Source: an uncultured Bacteroides sp.
GTDB taxonomy: Bacteria > Bacteroidota > Bacteroidia > Bacteroidales > Bacteroidaceae
DNA: 64,000 bases
Direction of reading: 5' to 3'
NCBI GenBank assembly: GCA_949285075.1
Contig: CASDXF010000032.1
Location: 1 to 64,000 of the forward strand
Part shown: positions 36,364 to 45,565 of the stretch, piece after piece
Numbering within the stretch: position 1 is the first letter of the stretch
Layout of the letters: every line of letters starts with the position of its first letter
Position numbers and translations under genes: made by a program
The notes under the pieces: generated by a model
Told to the model about the DNA's origin: nothing
What the model saw: only the letters and a program-made list of their open reading frames with translations
Database searches by the model: none

Positions 36364-37371
36364 ATGAAAGTTGCTATTGTTGGTGTAAGCGGAGCCGTAG
36401 GACAGGAGTTCCTGCGCGTGCTTGACGAGAGAAATTTTCCGTTGGACGAGTTAGTCTTGTTCGGTTCTAAACGGAGTGCCGGGACTACTTATACTTTTCG
36501 CGGTAAACAGATTGAGGTGAAACTCCTGCAACACAACGATGACTTTAAAGGAATAGATATCGCCTTCACTTCGGCCGGAGCGGGAACCTCGAAAGAGTTC
36601 GCGGAGACCATTACCAAGTACGGGGCGGTAATGATAGATAACTCTAGCGCTTTCCGCATGGACGATGACGTGCCTTTGGTGGTTCCTGAGGTGAATCCCG
36701 AGGACGCGCTGAACCGTCCCCGCGGCATTATCGCCAATCCGAACTGTACGACTATCCAGATGGTTGTGGCGCTGAAGGCTATCGAACGCCTCTCGCACAT
36801 CAAGACGGTGCACGTGGCTACCTATCAGGCGGCGAGCGGAGCCGGAGCGGCGGCTATGGCCGAATTGTACGAGCAGTATCGTCAGGTGTTGGCCAACGAG
36901 CCTGTAAAGGTGGAGAAGTTCGCCTATCAGTTGGCTTTCAACCTGATTCCGCAGATTGACGTGTTCACGGACAACGACTATACGAAGGAAGAGATGAAGA
37001 TGTATAACGAGACGCGCAAGATAATGCACTCTGACGTGAAGGTGAGCGCCACGTGTGTCCGTGTTCCCGCATTACGGGCTCACTCGGAAAGTATCTGGAT
37101 TGAGACGGAGCGTCCGGTATCGGTAGAAGAGGCCCGCGAGGCTTTCGCCAACGGGGAAGGATTGGTGCTTCAGGACAATCCGGCGGAAAAGGAATATCCT
37201 ATGCCGCTGTTCGTTGCCGGTAAGGACCCGGTGTATGTGGGCCGCATCCGCAAGGACTTGACCAACGAGAACGGATTGGCCTTCTGGATTGTGGGAGACC
37301 AAATCAAGAAGGGGGCCGCATTGAACGCCGTGCAAATCGCTGAATACCTGATAAAGGTGAAGAACGTCTAA
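36364..37371 (+). CDS. asd: Aspartate-semialdehyde dehydrogenase
   Basis: A 335-residue NADP-dependent enzyme that reduces aspartyl phosphate to aspartate semialdehyde, the branch point to lysine, diaminopimelate, methionine and threonine. [14 protein letters not shown] is the N-terminal nucleotide motif, C128 in NPNCTTIQ is the acylated cysteine, and [11 protein letters not shown] near 236 carries the catalytic histidine. Length is normal. Monocistronic, between two terminators. Confidence 0.95.
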   Translation: MKVAIVGVSGAVGQEFLRVLDERNFPLDELVLFGSKRSAGTTYTFRGKQIEVKLLQHNDDFKGIDIAFTSAGAGTSKEFAETITKYGAVMIDNSSAFRMDDDVPLVVPEVNPEDALNRPRGIIANPNCTTIQMVVALKAIERLSHIKTVHVATYQAASGAGAAAMAELYEQYRQVLANEPVKVEKFAYQLAFNLIPQIDVFTDNDYTKEEMKMYNETRKIMHSDVKVSATCVRVPALRAHSESIWIETERPVSVEEAREAFANGEGLVLQDNPAEKEYPMPLFVAGKDPVYVGRIRKDLTNENGLAFWIVGDQIKKGAALNAVQIAEYLIKVKNV

Positions 37372-37393
37372 AAAGAATAATTTACTATAAGGG

Positions 37394-37436
37394 AACGGTG
37401 TCGGGAAGTCTGGGTATGGACTTTGCGATGCCGTTT
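37394..37436 (+). terminator. Terminator after asd
   Basis: AACGGTGTCG pairs with CGATGCCGTT (with wobbles) around an inner AAGTC/GGACTT stem, then TTTCGTTTCTT. Confidence 0.7.
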
Positions 37437-37471
37437 TCGTTTCTTCTAAAACAAGAAAGAACTTACATGTT

Positions 37472-37792
37472 ATGGATTGGATTATACTGATTGTGGCCGG
37501 ATTCTTTGAATCGGGATTCGCCTTCTGCTTGGGAAAGATGAAAGCAGTGACCGGAATGGAATATTACCTCTGGGGAGCGGGTTTCCTGCTGTGCCTGACC
37601 GTTAGCATGTGCTTGCTTGCCAAAGCCGTGCATACCCTTCCCATCGGTACGGCCTATCCTGTCTGGACGGGTATCGGGGCGGTGGGTACGGTAATATTGG
37701 GCATTCTCTTTTTCCATGAACCGGCATCACTTGCCCGGCTGTTTTTTATCTCGACGCTGATAGCTTCTATCATTGGGTTGAAGATGGTTTGA
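37472..37792 (+). CDS. Small multidrug resistance (SMR) family transporter, Gdx/SugE-like
   Basis: A 106-residue four-helix inner membrane protein. The essential glutamate E13 lies in the first helix (VAGFFESGFAF), and KAVHTLPIGTAYPVWTGIGA near 54 is the third-helix signature. SMR proteins work as antiparallel dimers driven by protons; the Gdx group exports guanidinium, the Qac group exports quaternary cations. The sequence looks closer to Gdx/SugE, but I see no guanidine riboswitch in the short region upstream, so the substrate is open. Confidence 0.85.
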   Translation: MDWIILIVAGFFESGFAFCLGKMKAVTGMEYYLWGAGFLLCLTVSMCLLAKAVHTLPIGTAYPVWTGIGAVGTVILGILFFHEPASLARLFFISTLIASIIGLKMV

Positions 37793-37796
37793 AGGG

Positions 37797-37817
37797 AAGG
37801 ACGGTTGTCCTTTTTTT
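37797..37817 (+). terminator. Terminator after the SMR gene
   Basis: AAGGAC-GGTT-GTCCTT followed by five T. Confidence 0.75.
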
Positions 37818-37963
37818 AGGAGAATTCGGCAAGGCGGTAGGAATGTAATTATAAAATAGTATAAATATACCTTTCTTTATGTTGAAGGTCTCCTACCTTT
37901 TCCGTAAATTGCACCGGAGAAAAGATATAGAATTGATAACAAACTCAATAAGTCTGATATAAA

Positions 37964-39217
37964 ATGGGGAACAAGCTGATATTCCATTGCCTTTGCTGCC
38001 TGATGCTGTGCGGCTGCGTCACGAAGTTCGACGACGAAGAAAATGAGGGAATAACCGGAGATGACCAGACCGCCTTCCTCGCTTGGGAGGGAGAGACGGA
38101 GAAGTTTACAGTCAATGAGGAGGGAGGAATACGGCTGAACGACCCGAGCGGGGAGGCCGGAACCGCTTATCTTACTTTTCCTTCCACTGCCGTAAGGAAA
38201 ACGCGTTGGGAGTTTGGGCTCAAGCTCTCGTTCAATCCTTCCGCCAAGAACTATGCTCGCTTTTATCTTTCCGCTTCATCGGAGACCCTTCCGGAGACTT
38301 CCGCGGGATACTATGTACAGATAGGCGGAGTGAAGGACAACGTGTCGTTCTACCGGATAGAAGACGGGGCGGCTATCCTGCTGATTTCGGGCAGGGAGCT
38401 GATGAAGGGCGATAACTCGCCGGAGCTGTACGTCAAAGTGGAATGTGACACGAACGGGCATTGGACACTGTGGACACGAGCGGAGGGGGAAAGCGAGTAC
38501 ACCGAAGAGGGCGGGAAGACGGACACCCGCATACAGTCCTCCGAACGCTGCGGCATCTATTGCGTCTATACCAAGAGCCGGAGCGACGGATTTACATTTC
38601 ACCATATTAAACTGTCGGATGATGTGGCTGATGTTGTCGGGAACGGAGAGGACGATACGGAGGAACAACCGGATACCTCTCAAGGTACGGGCTTGCCGGA
38701 GAACGTCAGGGGAATGCTGCTTTTCAATGAGGTGATGTACGACTGCGCCTCGGACGGGGCCGAGTATGTGGAGCTGTACAATCCTGCGGATACGGACGTC
38801 ACGCTCTCCTCGCTGCTGCTTTTCAAGATGAAATCAACGGGAGAGGTGTTTAGCACCACTACGCTCTGCGCTCCGGTGGAGGGCGAGCCGCTTACGATTC
38901 CCGCTAAAGGCTATGTCTGCTTTACCCGTTACCCGGATAGGCTAGTGGAGAAGCACGGCGTGTCGGGAGATAACTTGATAGAAGTACTCAAGTTTCCGCA
39001 GTTGAGCAACGATGGCGGATATTTGGCTATCGCCACTGACGAAAAGTTTCCTCGTACCGTAGATACCTGCCGATTCATTGACTGGATGCACGACGGCGAG
39101 AAGACGAAGGGAGTAGCCCTTGAGAAGAAATCGCCCGAGCTGCCTTCGCTGAACGCTAACTGGCGTTCCTCACGCGACCGGACGGGAGGTACGCCGGGAA
39201 TGGCGAATACGGAGTAG
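37964..39217 (+). CDS. Lipoprotein with lamin-tail domain
   Basis: A 417-residue lipoprotein with signal MGNKLIFHCLCCLMLCGC (lipobox near C18). Residues 35-215 form a beta-sandwich resembling a concanavalin-like fold (WEFGLKLSFNPSAKNYARFY, GRELMKGDNSPELYVKVEC). After an acidic linker (GEDDTEEQPDTSQ), residues 245-415 are a lamin-tail domain (LLFNEVMYDCASDGAEYVEL, IPAKGYVCFTRYPDRLV, WRSSRDRTGGTPGMANTE). Such domains are frequent in Bacteroidetes surface proteins and resemble cell adhesion or polysaccharide-linked modules. Monocistronic, function not known. Confidence 0.8.
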   Translation: MGNKLIFHCLCCLMLCGCVTKFDDEENEGITGDDQTAFLAWEGETEKFTVNEEGGIRLNDPSGEAGTAYLTFPSTAVRKTRWEFGLKLSFNPSAKNYARFYLSASSETLPETSAGYYVQIGGVKDNVSFYRIEDGAAILLISGRELMKGDNSPELYVKVECDTNGHWTLWTRAEGESEYTEEGGKTDTRIQSSERCGIYCVYTKSRSDGFTFHHIKLSDDVADVVGNGEDDTEEQPDTSQGTGLPENVRGMLLFNEVMYDCASDGAEYVELYNPADTDVTLSSLLLFKMKSTGEVFSTTTLCAPVEGEPLTIPAKGYVCFTRYPDRLVEKHGVSGDNLIEVLKFPQLSNDGGYLAIATDEKFPRTVDTCRFIDWMHDGEKTKGVALEKKSPELPSLNANWRSSRDRTGGTPGMANTE

Positions 39218-39344
39218 GGCGGAGGCGGGCCGGACGACCGTCTGATGTTTCTGTCTTGGCTGAAGAGCTTCTTCAAAATACCTCAGTAAAGGATTATTCC
39301 AAAGAAAAGATAAAAAAAGAATAGCATTTTATATAATCGTTTCG

Positions 39345-39741
39345 TATATTTGCACCATTCCATACCGATTGGTTTCATCCATTGAAACGGCAGTATGGGA
39401 TGGCATATAGAGAAAAGACGTTTACTTAACGTCTTGTCTTTGGCTTATCAAGAACTTCGCAACTTCTTCATCTCTGTCAAAGAACAAGGCAACGGTAGAT
39501 GTCTGCGTGATATGTTTATACCTTCTTTCTGTTTTCTCGTTTTTTCGGGAAAGCGGGAGGTTATACATATCGGCGTGGGCTTCTGCGTTGCTCGTTCAAC
39601 AGAGATGGGCAATGCGAAGGCCTTTGATAGCGGGACGGGCAATAGGTACAGATTCCCACGCTTTTTCTTTATATTCTAATTTCTGACAATACAAGACCTG
39701 TCTGGCTTGGGGAATCTGCAAGGACATAAACAGTTAAATTT
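39345..39741 (+). other. Structured non-coding leader or small RNA candidate
   Basis: TATATTTG at 39345-39352 is a promoter element and nearly 390 bases follow before the next clear gene at 39742. The start can fold into CCATAC...GTATGG around GTTTCA...TGAAAC, then AAGACGTTTACTTAACGTCTT forms a second hairpin. A 94-codon frame at 39395 has no recognisable protein features. It may be a long regulated leader of the lipoprotein pair or an independent RNA. I cannot match it to a named RNA family. Confidence 0.4.
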
Positions 39742-40422
39742 ATGAGAAAATCGCATTTATCGTTTGCGGTAGGCGTGTTTGCGCTTTGCCTTGTATCATG
39801 CGGCTTAACGAAACGAAAGGCGTTGAGCATTATCAACAAGGAAATCAATCGCCCTGAATATTTCCAACTAAAGGTGGGTGAAATCCTTCCTATGCCAAAT
39901 GCCAACCATGATATCAACCACAAAGTCGGCTATGGTTATCTGATGAATTCTAATAAGGCTGTCGAGGATAGTAGAACTGGGAAAGACACGATTTGGGTGC
40001 GGGATAAAATGAATATTTGTACGGGATGCCCTCATTGCTATTCTCAATATAAGCAAGCGGGACTTATCGAATACGAGATTTATCCGGACGGGAGAGCTAT
40101 CAGGGTAGCCCTCACGTCCGAGGGAGAGAGATATGCGGTTCACAACGGAGGAGACACTTATATTTACATGGGAACACCTAAAGCCACGCGTCTTGCCCCC
40201 GGTTACATACCCAATACGGATTACAGACCGAAAGAAGAGTATACTTTCCCTGTGTATTACGAGGAGTTGTCTCCATTTATGAAAGCGTTAGGGAATAAGG
40301 AAAAAGTGGAAACCACTCCTATTTCCATATCGCGTACCGCCGCACGGTTCATCGAGACAGAGACTGGGTGGAAGTGTTCATTGGGCCCTACGTACAATGG
40401 CCACTTACCAAAAACGTTTTAA
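39742..40422 (+). CDS. Lipoprotein of an uncharacterised paralogous pair (copy 1)
   Basis: A 226-residue lipoprotein with signal MRKSHLSFAVGVFALCLVSC (C20). The mature part has a helical start (LTKRKALSIINKEINRPEYF), a CTGCPHCY motif near residue 93, SEGERYAVHNGGDTYIYMGT near 128 and a YTFPVYYEELSPFMKALGNK block near 168. All these features recur in the next gene, so the two are tandem duplicates. I do not recognise the family. The CxxCPxC motif might bind a metal or form a disulfide in the periplasm. AT-richer than surrounding genes, hinting at acquisition from elsewhere. Confidence 0.75.
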   Translation: MRKSHLSFAVGVFALCLVSCGLTKRKALSIINKEINRPEYFQLKVGEILPMPNANHDINHKVGYGYLMNSNKAVEDSRTGKDTIWVRDKMNICTGCPHCYSQYKQAGLIEYEIYPDGRAIRVALTSEGERYAVHNGGDTYIYMGTPKATRLAPGYIPNTDYRPKEEYTFPVYYEELSPFMKALGNKEKVETTPISISRTAARFIETETGWKCSLGPTYNGHLPKTF

Positions 40423-40445
40423 TATAAACCTCAATTGATTACATT

Positions 40446-41126
40446 ATGAAGAATATCTTTTATTTGCTGACGGCATCTCTTTTGACACTCAGCTTCGCTT
40501 CTTGTGGACTTACGGAAAGAAAAATGTACAAACTCATCAATGAGGAGGTCAACCATCCGCAGTATTTTGTGCTGAATACAGGAACGGTTTCCCTTGAAAA
40601 AGAAAATCCCGCTGAAATGCACAATGCCGGATATAATTATTTGCTTATAGCTACTGCGGGAGTGGATGATGTGAAAGCTAAGAAACATAGAACATTAAAA
40701 CTCGGTCTTATTTGCAAAGGCTGTCCATATTGCTATGCCAAATACCAAGAAGCGGGGCTTATTACTTACGAAGTAACGCCAAATGCGAAACGGGCTAAGG
40801 TAACCCTTACAGCCGAAGGTGAGAAATATGCGATTCATGACAAGAAGAAAGGCCGTACTTATGTTTATATGGGCACTCCAAAGGTTGACAAACTTATCTT
40901 TCACCACGAAGAAGAATATGAAGAAAGGAAAATATACACCTTCCCCGCTTATTTTGAAGAATTATCCCCATTTCTCACGGCATTGGGGAATAAGGAAAAG
41001 GTGAATATAGAACCGTGCGGCGAGCATGGTAACAACAGTGCGTTGTTTAGGAAGGTGAAGAATGAGAAAGGGGAAAAGGAATGGACTGGTGGTATTGGTA
41101 TGAGAATCTCACCTTTTGGGGAGTAA
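40446..41126 (+). CDS. Lipoprotein of an uncharacterised paralogous pair (copy 2)
   Basis: Also 226 residues, signal MKNIFYLLTASLLTLSFASC (C20). It shares with its upstream neighbour the LTERKMYKLINEEVNHPQYF start, CKGCPYCYAKYQEAGLITYE near residue 93, the EGEKYAIHD and TYVYMGTPK segment and YTFPAYFEELSPFLTALGNK, with clear divergence between. The tail (about 20 residues) differs. Located 23 bases after copy 1 and surely co-transcribed. Function unknown; the two may be subunits of one complex or differently specialised duplicates. Confidence 0.75.
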   Translation: MKNIFYLLTASLLTLSFASCGLTERKMYKLINEEVNHPQYFVLNTGTVSLEKENPAEMHNAGYNYLLIATAGVDDVKAKKHRTLKLGLICKGCPYCYAKYQEAGLITYEVTPNAKRAKVTLTAEGEKYAIHDKKKGRTYVYMGTPKVDKLIFHHEEEYEERKIYTFPAYFEELSPFLTALGNKEKVNIEPCGEHGNNSALFRKVKNEKGEKEWTGGIGMRISPFGE

Positions 41127-41170
41127 TCTATTGAGGGTATGGTACACATATCTCTACTTGTTAAATAGAT

Positions 41171-41242
41171 GCCTGTCTGGATTCTGCGTTTAAATGGCAG
41201 GCTCTAAGCTTTCAAATGAACTTGGGCAAAATCCAGACAGGC
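41171..41242. terminator. Inverted repeat between convergent genes
   Basis: GCCTGTCTGGATT (41171-41183) and AATCCAGACAGGC (41230-41242) are perfect 13-bp arms around a loop of 46 bases. It lies between the lipoprotein pair and the propeller remnant and could terminate both, though the loop is long and no T run follows. Confidence 0.5.
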
Positions 41243-41244
41243 GC

Positions 41245-42081
41245 TTAGAAATTAAGTTTATACCGTATGATGGTCGGATTGTCGTCGGCATCAATGTCTT
41301 GCAACCGCTGTTTGAGCGGACCGTCTGTCAGCTTCGGAGTGATTAAATTGGCGGTGATGGCGTCGATGGAGGTATAGAACCAATCCTTGTGAGACGTTCT
41401 GGGCGACTTGCTCAGCATGACGCGGGCTATCTCGTCGTCGCTCTTCTCAATGCTTTCCGCAAGCAGGGTCAAGGACTTTCCGGTCTCCTTTGAGTAAAGC
41501 AGATAGACGAACTTTTCCCATCCGAATACGCACAGCAGCTGACTGTCCGCGTTGACCAAGCCGCCCCACGAAAGCAGATATCCTTTCTTCTCGTGTTCTA
41601 TGTACGACGCGGGGTCTTCATAGGTGTATCCGATTTGCGCCCGCTCTTCCTTATTGGGCAGCTTGAACGAAGAGTGATTGCAGAAAACGTATTGGGGTGC
41701 GGCGTGACCGGACAGGTCGACACGATAGATGGTATCGCTCAGCATAGGGCTGTATAGGATACTGTTGTTCGGCAGGTAATTGATGGAGGACGCGCTCATC
41801 AGGCTGAGTCTCTTCGTCGTTTCGTCGTCAAGGAAGATACGGGTGACCTTTCCCGCGCTGTCTAACAGATGAATGTGATGGCTTTCCATCTCCTTGTCGT
41901 TGTAGAATTGGTTTGAACCGGCGTAGAGGTTGGCGAATCCTCCGCCCACTCTTCCCGCTATTTCTATCGGGGTAAACTCTAACTGTATGGTCGACTGGAA
42001 ATTGCCGGACAAGTCATAGGCGAATATGCGCTTTGATTGAAATCCGCTTTCATTTTTATCTCTTGTTTTAAATTGTTCATG
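41245..42081 (-). pseudogene. 6-bladed beta-propeller protein, 5'-truncated
   Basis: The open frame reads KNESGFQSKRIFAYDLSGNF and on to a C-terminus typical of Bacteroidetes 6-bladed beta-propeller (NHL-like) lipoproteins: the repeating hydrophobic-G-N blades, SSINYLPNNSILYSPMLSDT and YLLSWGGLVNADSQLLCVFG are visible. It has no signal peptide, no in-frame ATG and a TGA stop at 42082-42084, so the first third of such a protein is missing. About 279 codons remain of an expected 370-400. The break is next to a palindrome array beginning at 42105. A TTG start at 42012 would give 255 residues but is not credible as an intact gene. Confidence 0.7.
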
Positions 42082-42104
42082 TCAGTCAATTGGCCATCCC
42101 TAAT

Positions 42105-42250
42105 TACCTAACTGGACGCTTGAAGCTACCCAGTTGAGTAATTTCGGCTACCCAGTTGGGTAGTTCCAGCTACCCAGTTGGGTAAGTTCAGCTACCCAGT
42201 TGGGTAATTTCAGCTACCCGGTTAAGGGGTCCGAATTACCCGGGCGTAAA
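42105..42250. repeat. 22-bp phased palindrome array (TACCCAGTTGGGTA type)
   Basis: Seven units start at 42105 (TACCTA), 42127, 42149, 42171, 42193, 42215 and 42237, all exactly 22 bp apart. Central units are GCTACCCAGTTGGGTA plus a 6-base T-rich spacer; the outer ones are degenerate. This is the longest and cleanest array in the window. Confidence 0.9.
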
Positions 42251-42362
42251 GATACGGGCACTTAGCGGAAGCGCAAAATAAATCCGAGTGGAATTTAAAC
42301 AAGTTCTAATAATAATGCGGACGCTGAAAGCCGTTAACTTATTGTATATTACCGCTCATTCA

Positions 42363-42434
42363 TGTGCAAGAACCGGTCAACCGTTGTACATGAAAACGCC
42401 GCCTGATGTACAAGATTCTGGCGGAGGTTGTACA
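42363..42434. repeat. 22-bp phased palindrome array (TGTACA type)
   Basis: TGTGCA at 42363 and TGTACA at 42385, 42407 and 42429, all 22 bp apart, in the gap 42251-42496 downstream of the phosphorylase gene. The motif is the same as in the array at 49721. Confidence 0.8.
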
Positions 42435-42496
42435 GGAAAAAAGGATAGGTTCCCGTTGGACGGAAAGCCGAAACGGCTTCGGCGGATGGAAAAAGG

Positions 42497-42544
42497 AAGC
42501 GACGGGACACGCTCCGTAAGATGAAAGGCAATGTCCCGTCGCTT
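42497..42544 (-). terminator. Terminator after the alpha-glucan phosphorylase gene
   Basis: AAGCGACGGGACA and TGTCCCGTCGCTT are perfect 13-bp arms; read on the minus strand the stem is followed by CCTTTTTCC. Confidence 0.8.
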
Positions 42545-42564
42545 TAACGCTCTTCCCCGGCGGC

Positions 42565-45123
42565 TTAGAACCAGCGGGTAAAACAGAAATCCTGCCTATG
42601 CGGTAGTTTGTCGTTCTTCGGATACATACGGAAGGCTAGCTTGAAGCTTCCGGCGTTAGAGACGCTTATATTCGTGCGGAAAGTATGGAGAGAACCCTCT
42701 TGCTTGATAAGCGGTATTGGAGTGACTTCATAGACGCGTTCTTTACCGTCCTCCTCGTATGTGGCTACGCACTCGACGCCAATCGCGTCGTTCAAGCCTT
42801 TCTCGTCGAGCACTACCGTAATCTCATAGTCGCGCCCCGTTTCTATCGTAGCGTTCAGCCCGCCGTTCGCTTCCGTAGAAACGACCTCGACGGAATCCCA
42901 CAGTGAAGCCACGGTCTCTTTCCATGCCGCTAACTCTTTGGCCTGACGGAAGCCGTCGGCCTCCAGCATCCGTCTCCGCTCGCCTAGTTTATTGTAGAAC
43001 TTGCTGTAATAGTCGTCTAGCTGACGCTTCATCGTATAGTGAGGAGCGATACGCGCGATGGAGTTCTTGATGTAGCCTACCCACTCCGCGGGATAGTCGT
43101 TCTCTCCCCGGTCGTAATAGAGAGGCAGTATGCGGTGCTCTAATATCGCGTAAATGGCGGAGGCGTCCAGTTGGTCCTGATACTGCGGGTTTTGATAAGT
43201 CGTTTCGGCGGGCAGCATCCATCCGGCCTTTTCCCGATAGCCCTCGTACCACCATCCGTCCAGTACGGAGAAGTTGAGCACGCCGTTCATCAGCGCCTTC
43301 TCGCCCGACGTTCCGGAAGCCTCGGCCAACCTTGTCGGGGTATTCAGCCAGACATCCACTCCGGACACGAGGCGGCGGGCGAGCTCGATGTCGTAATTCT
43401 CCAAGAAGATGATTTTTCCCCTGAACTCCGGCCGATGGGAGATTTCAATGATGCGCTTAATCAGGTCTTGCCCGGCCTCATCGTTCGGATGCGCCTTGCC
43501 AGCGAAGATAAACTGTACGGGACGTTCGGGATTGTTGACCAGTTGCGCCAGTCTGTTTTCGTCAGAGAACAACAGGTAAGCCCGCTTGTAGGTGGCGAAC
43601 CGTCGGCTGAATCCGATAAGCAACGCGTTCGGATTGAACTTCTCCGCCATGGAGATGGCTTGTGAAGGCGGCATCTGGTTGCATATCCACTTCTCGACGC
43701 AACGTTGACGGGCGTACTCGATGAGCTTGTGCTTTAGCGTGCGGTGCACGTCCCATATCTCATGGCCGTCCACCTCGTATATGTTTTGCCAATACTGCTC
43801 GTTGGACTGGTCGTACTGGAATTCTACTCCGAAGTATTTCAGATAAAACTGCTTCCATTCAGAAGCGCACCATGTGGGCCAATGTACGCCGTTGGTCACG
43901 TATCCTACATGGCTCTCTTCCGGGAAATAACCTTTCCACACGGGAGCGAACATTCGCCTCGAAACCTCTCCGTGCAGCTTGCTTACTCCGTTTACCTCCT
44001 GACAAGTCTTGCAGGCGAATATGGAGAGGCAGAACTGTTCGTTACGGTCGCCGGGATTGTTGCGTCCCAAGTCCATCAGCGTGTCCCACGCCACGCCCAG
44101 ACGGGTAGCGTATCCGCCCATGTACTTATACAGCAGGGACTCGTCGAAGTAGTCGTGCCCCGCCGGAACGGGAGTATGCACGGTATAGAGTGAAGAGGCC
44201 CTGACTATCTCCATCGCCTCGTTAAACTTCAACCCGCTTTCTATGTAGTCGCAAAGGCGGCGGACGTTCAGCAAGGCCGCGTGCCCTTCGTTGCAGTGGT
44301 AGATGTCTTTCTTGATGCCTAACGTGTTGAGCAGAATCACTCCGCCTATTCCCAACAGAATCTCCTGCTTTAGCCGGTTCTCCCGGTCGCCTCCGTAAAG
44401 GTGATGAGTGATGGCGCGGTCGAACTCGCTGTTCATTTTATTATCAGTGTCGAGTAAATAAAGAGTGACTCGCCCCACATTGGCTCGCCATACATTAGCG
44501 TGTACCGTAAAATAATCTGTGTAAGGAACATGAATTACGAGTTGCTTCCCGTTACAGTCCATCACCTTTTCTATGGGGAGCTTGCCGAAGTTCTGCGCCT
44601 CGTACCGGGCGGTCTGTTTTCCTTCCATTGTAACGAACTGGTCGAAGTAGCCATAGCGGTAAAGCAGTCCTACGGCGCACATGTCGACGTTGCTGTCCGA
44701 GGCTTCCTTCAGGTAGTCCCCGGCCAAGATGCCCAATCCTCCGGAATAGATTTTCAGGATATTGCTTATCCCGTATTCCATGCAAAAGTAAGCGACGGAA
44801 GGTCTTGCGTGGTCTGGTTCCGCCTGTATGTAATCTTCAAAGCGGTTGTATATGGTGCTGAGCCGCTTCATGAAAGCGGAGTCGTTCTCCAACTCTTCCA
44901 ACCGTTCGTAGCTGACGCGCTCTAAGAGCGCGACGGGGTTATGTCTTGTCTCTTCCCATAGTTTAGCGTCCAATCCGGCAAAAAGTTCCGTGGCTTCATA
45001 ATGCCATGACCACCAGAAGTTATGGGCTAATTGGGACAGTTTTTCAAGTTTCTGAGGCAAGCGCAGTGTTGCCGTCACTTCCCGCCAGACGGGAGCGTTT
45101 GTTTTTCCATTCAAATATTCCAT
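42565..45123 (-). CDS. glgP: Alpha-glucan phosphorylase
   Basis: An 852-residue cytoplasmic enzyme that releases glucose 1-phosphate from glycogen or maltodextrin. The N-terminal 100 residues are the DUF3417-like domain ([20 protein letters not shown]) of the short phosphorylase class. The PLP-binding lysine is K609 in [11 protein letters not shown], near [24 protein letters not shown] near 405 and [11 protein letters not shown] are other conserved segments. The length and N-terminal domain are those usual in Bacteroidales glycogen clusters. A small winged-helix gene lies 11 bases upstream on the same strand. Confidence 0.92.
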   Translation of the reverse strand: MEYLNGKTNAPVWREVTATLRLPQKLEKLSQLAHNFWWSWHYEATELFAGLDAKLWEETRHNPVALLERVSYERLEELENDSAFMKRLSTIYNRFEDYIQAEPDHARPSVAYFCMEYGISNILKIYSGGLGILAGDYLKEASDSNVDMCAVGLLYRYGYFDQFVTMEGKQTARYEAQNFGKLPIEKVMDCNGKQLVIHVPYTDYFTVHANVWRANVGRVTLYLLDTDNKMNSEFDRAITHHLYGGDRENRLKQEILLGIGGVILLNTLGIKKDIYHCNEGHAALLNVRRLCDYIESGLKFNEAMEIVRASSLYTVHTPVPAGHDYFDESLLYKYMGGYATRLGVAWDTLMDLGRNNPGDRNEQFCLSIFACKTCQEVNGVSKLHGEVSRRMFAPVWKGYFPEESHVGYVTNGVHWPTWCASEWKQFYLKYFGVEFQYDQSNEQYWQNIYEVDGHEIWDVHRTLKHKLIEYARQRCVEKWICNQMPPSQAISMAEKFNPNALLIGFSRRFATYKRAYLLFSDENRLAQLVNNPERPVQFIFAGKAHPNDEAGQDLIKRIIEISHRPEFRGKIIFLENYDIELARRLVSGVDVWLNTPTRLAEASGTSGEKALMNGVLNFSVLDGWWYEGYREKAGWMLPAETTYQNPQYQDQLDASAIYAILEHRILPLYYDRGENDYPAEWVGYIKNSIARIAPHYTMKRQLDDYYSKFYNKLGERRRMLEADGFRQAKELAAWKETVASLWDSVEVVSTEANGGLNATIETGRDYEITVVLDEKGLNDAIGVECVATYEEDGKERVYEVTPIPLIKQEGSLHTFRTNISVSNAGSFKLAFRMYPKNDKLPHRQDFCFTRWF

Positions 45124-45134
45124 AGCCGTTTATA

Positions 45135-45350
45135 TTACATGTAAGGATTAAAATTCAGGTAGACTTTTTTGTCTTGAGACGTTTCGTCAAACTCTATTTT
45201 ATTTTCACGGGCCAGCCACCCTATAGCGATGTATAAGTCATGTTCTGACAGGCCGCTCTTTTCTCTTAACTCGTCATAATTCCAGATTGTGCCGCTGTTC
45301 ATCAGTCTCCAGACTGTGTCAGCGTTCTTGCCGATGGTGTACTTGTTCAT
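45135..45350 (-). CDS. Small winged helix-turn-helix protein (DUF2582-like)
   Basis: A 71-residue protein matching the compact winged-helix family that Bacteroidetes keep in several copies: GKNADTVWRLMNSGTIWNYD, LREKSGLSEHDLYIAIGWLA and the wing region KIEFDETSQDKKVYLNFNPY. It has all three helices but no extra domain. It may bind DNA or a protein partner. It is transcribed with the alpha-glucan phosphorylase gene 11 bases downstream, so it could regulate glycogen use; inference only. Confidence 0.82.
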   Translation of the reverse strand: MNKYTIGKNADTVWRLMNSGTIWNYDELREKSGLSEHDLYIAIGWLARENKIEFDETSQDKKVYLNFNPYM

Positions 45351-45416
45351 AAGCGCATAACTTTTTTTCAGTGAAACAGATAAGATGAAATCGTCTTTTC
45401 TAAGAATAACGCTTCA

Positions 45417-45424
45417 CAAAAGTA
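45417..45424 (-). promoter_or_regulatory. Promoter element of the winged-helix/glgP unit
   Basis: TACTTTTG on the minus strand, 67 bases before the ATG at 45350. Confidence 0.6.
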
Positions 45425-45507
45425 ACGGTTCACATAATGCGGATAAAGGTCTATTTTTCGTTTATGTTGCCTTATTCAGTCCTAACTATGTGAAAGCTAA
45501 TAAAAAA

Positions 45508-45538
45508 GAATGCGGAACTCTTAACAAGTTCCGCATTC
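45508..45538 (-). terminator. Terminator of the glyS-FKBP unit
   Basis: GAATGCGGAACT and AGTTCCGCATTC are perfect 12-bp arms with a 7-base loop; on the minus strand TTCTTTTTTA follows. Confidence 0.85.
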
Positions 45539-45565
45539 CCGCCTTTTTTGTTCGTTTAAGCTATG

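Noticed and set aside
39395-39679. 94-codon gene upstream of the lipoprotein pair
   Set aside because: No signal, domain or codon bias like its neighbours; hairpins in the same stretch fit a non-coding role better.
41245-42012. Intact 255-residue gene from a TTG start
   Set aside because: The propeller homology continues upstream of the TTG, but the signal peptide and first blades are missing, so it is a truncated remnant.
42105-42250. CRISPR array
   Set aside because: Units repeat at 22 bp with 6-base spacers that are themselves nearly constant; there are no unique spacers and no cas genes.
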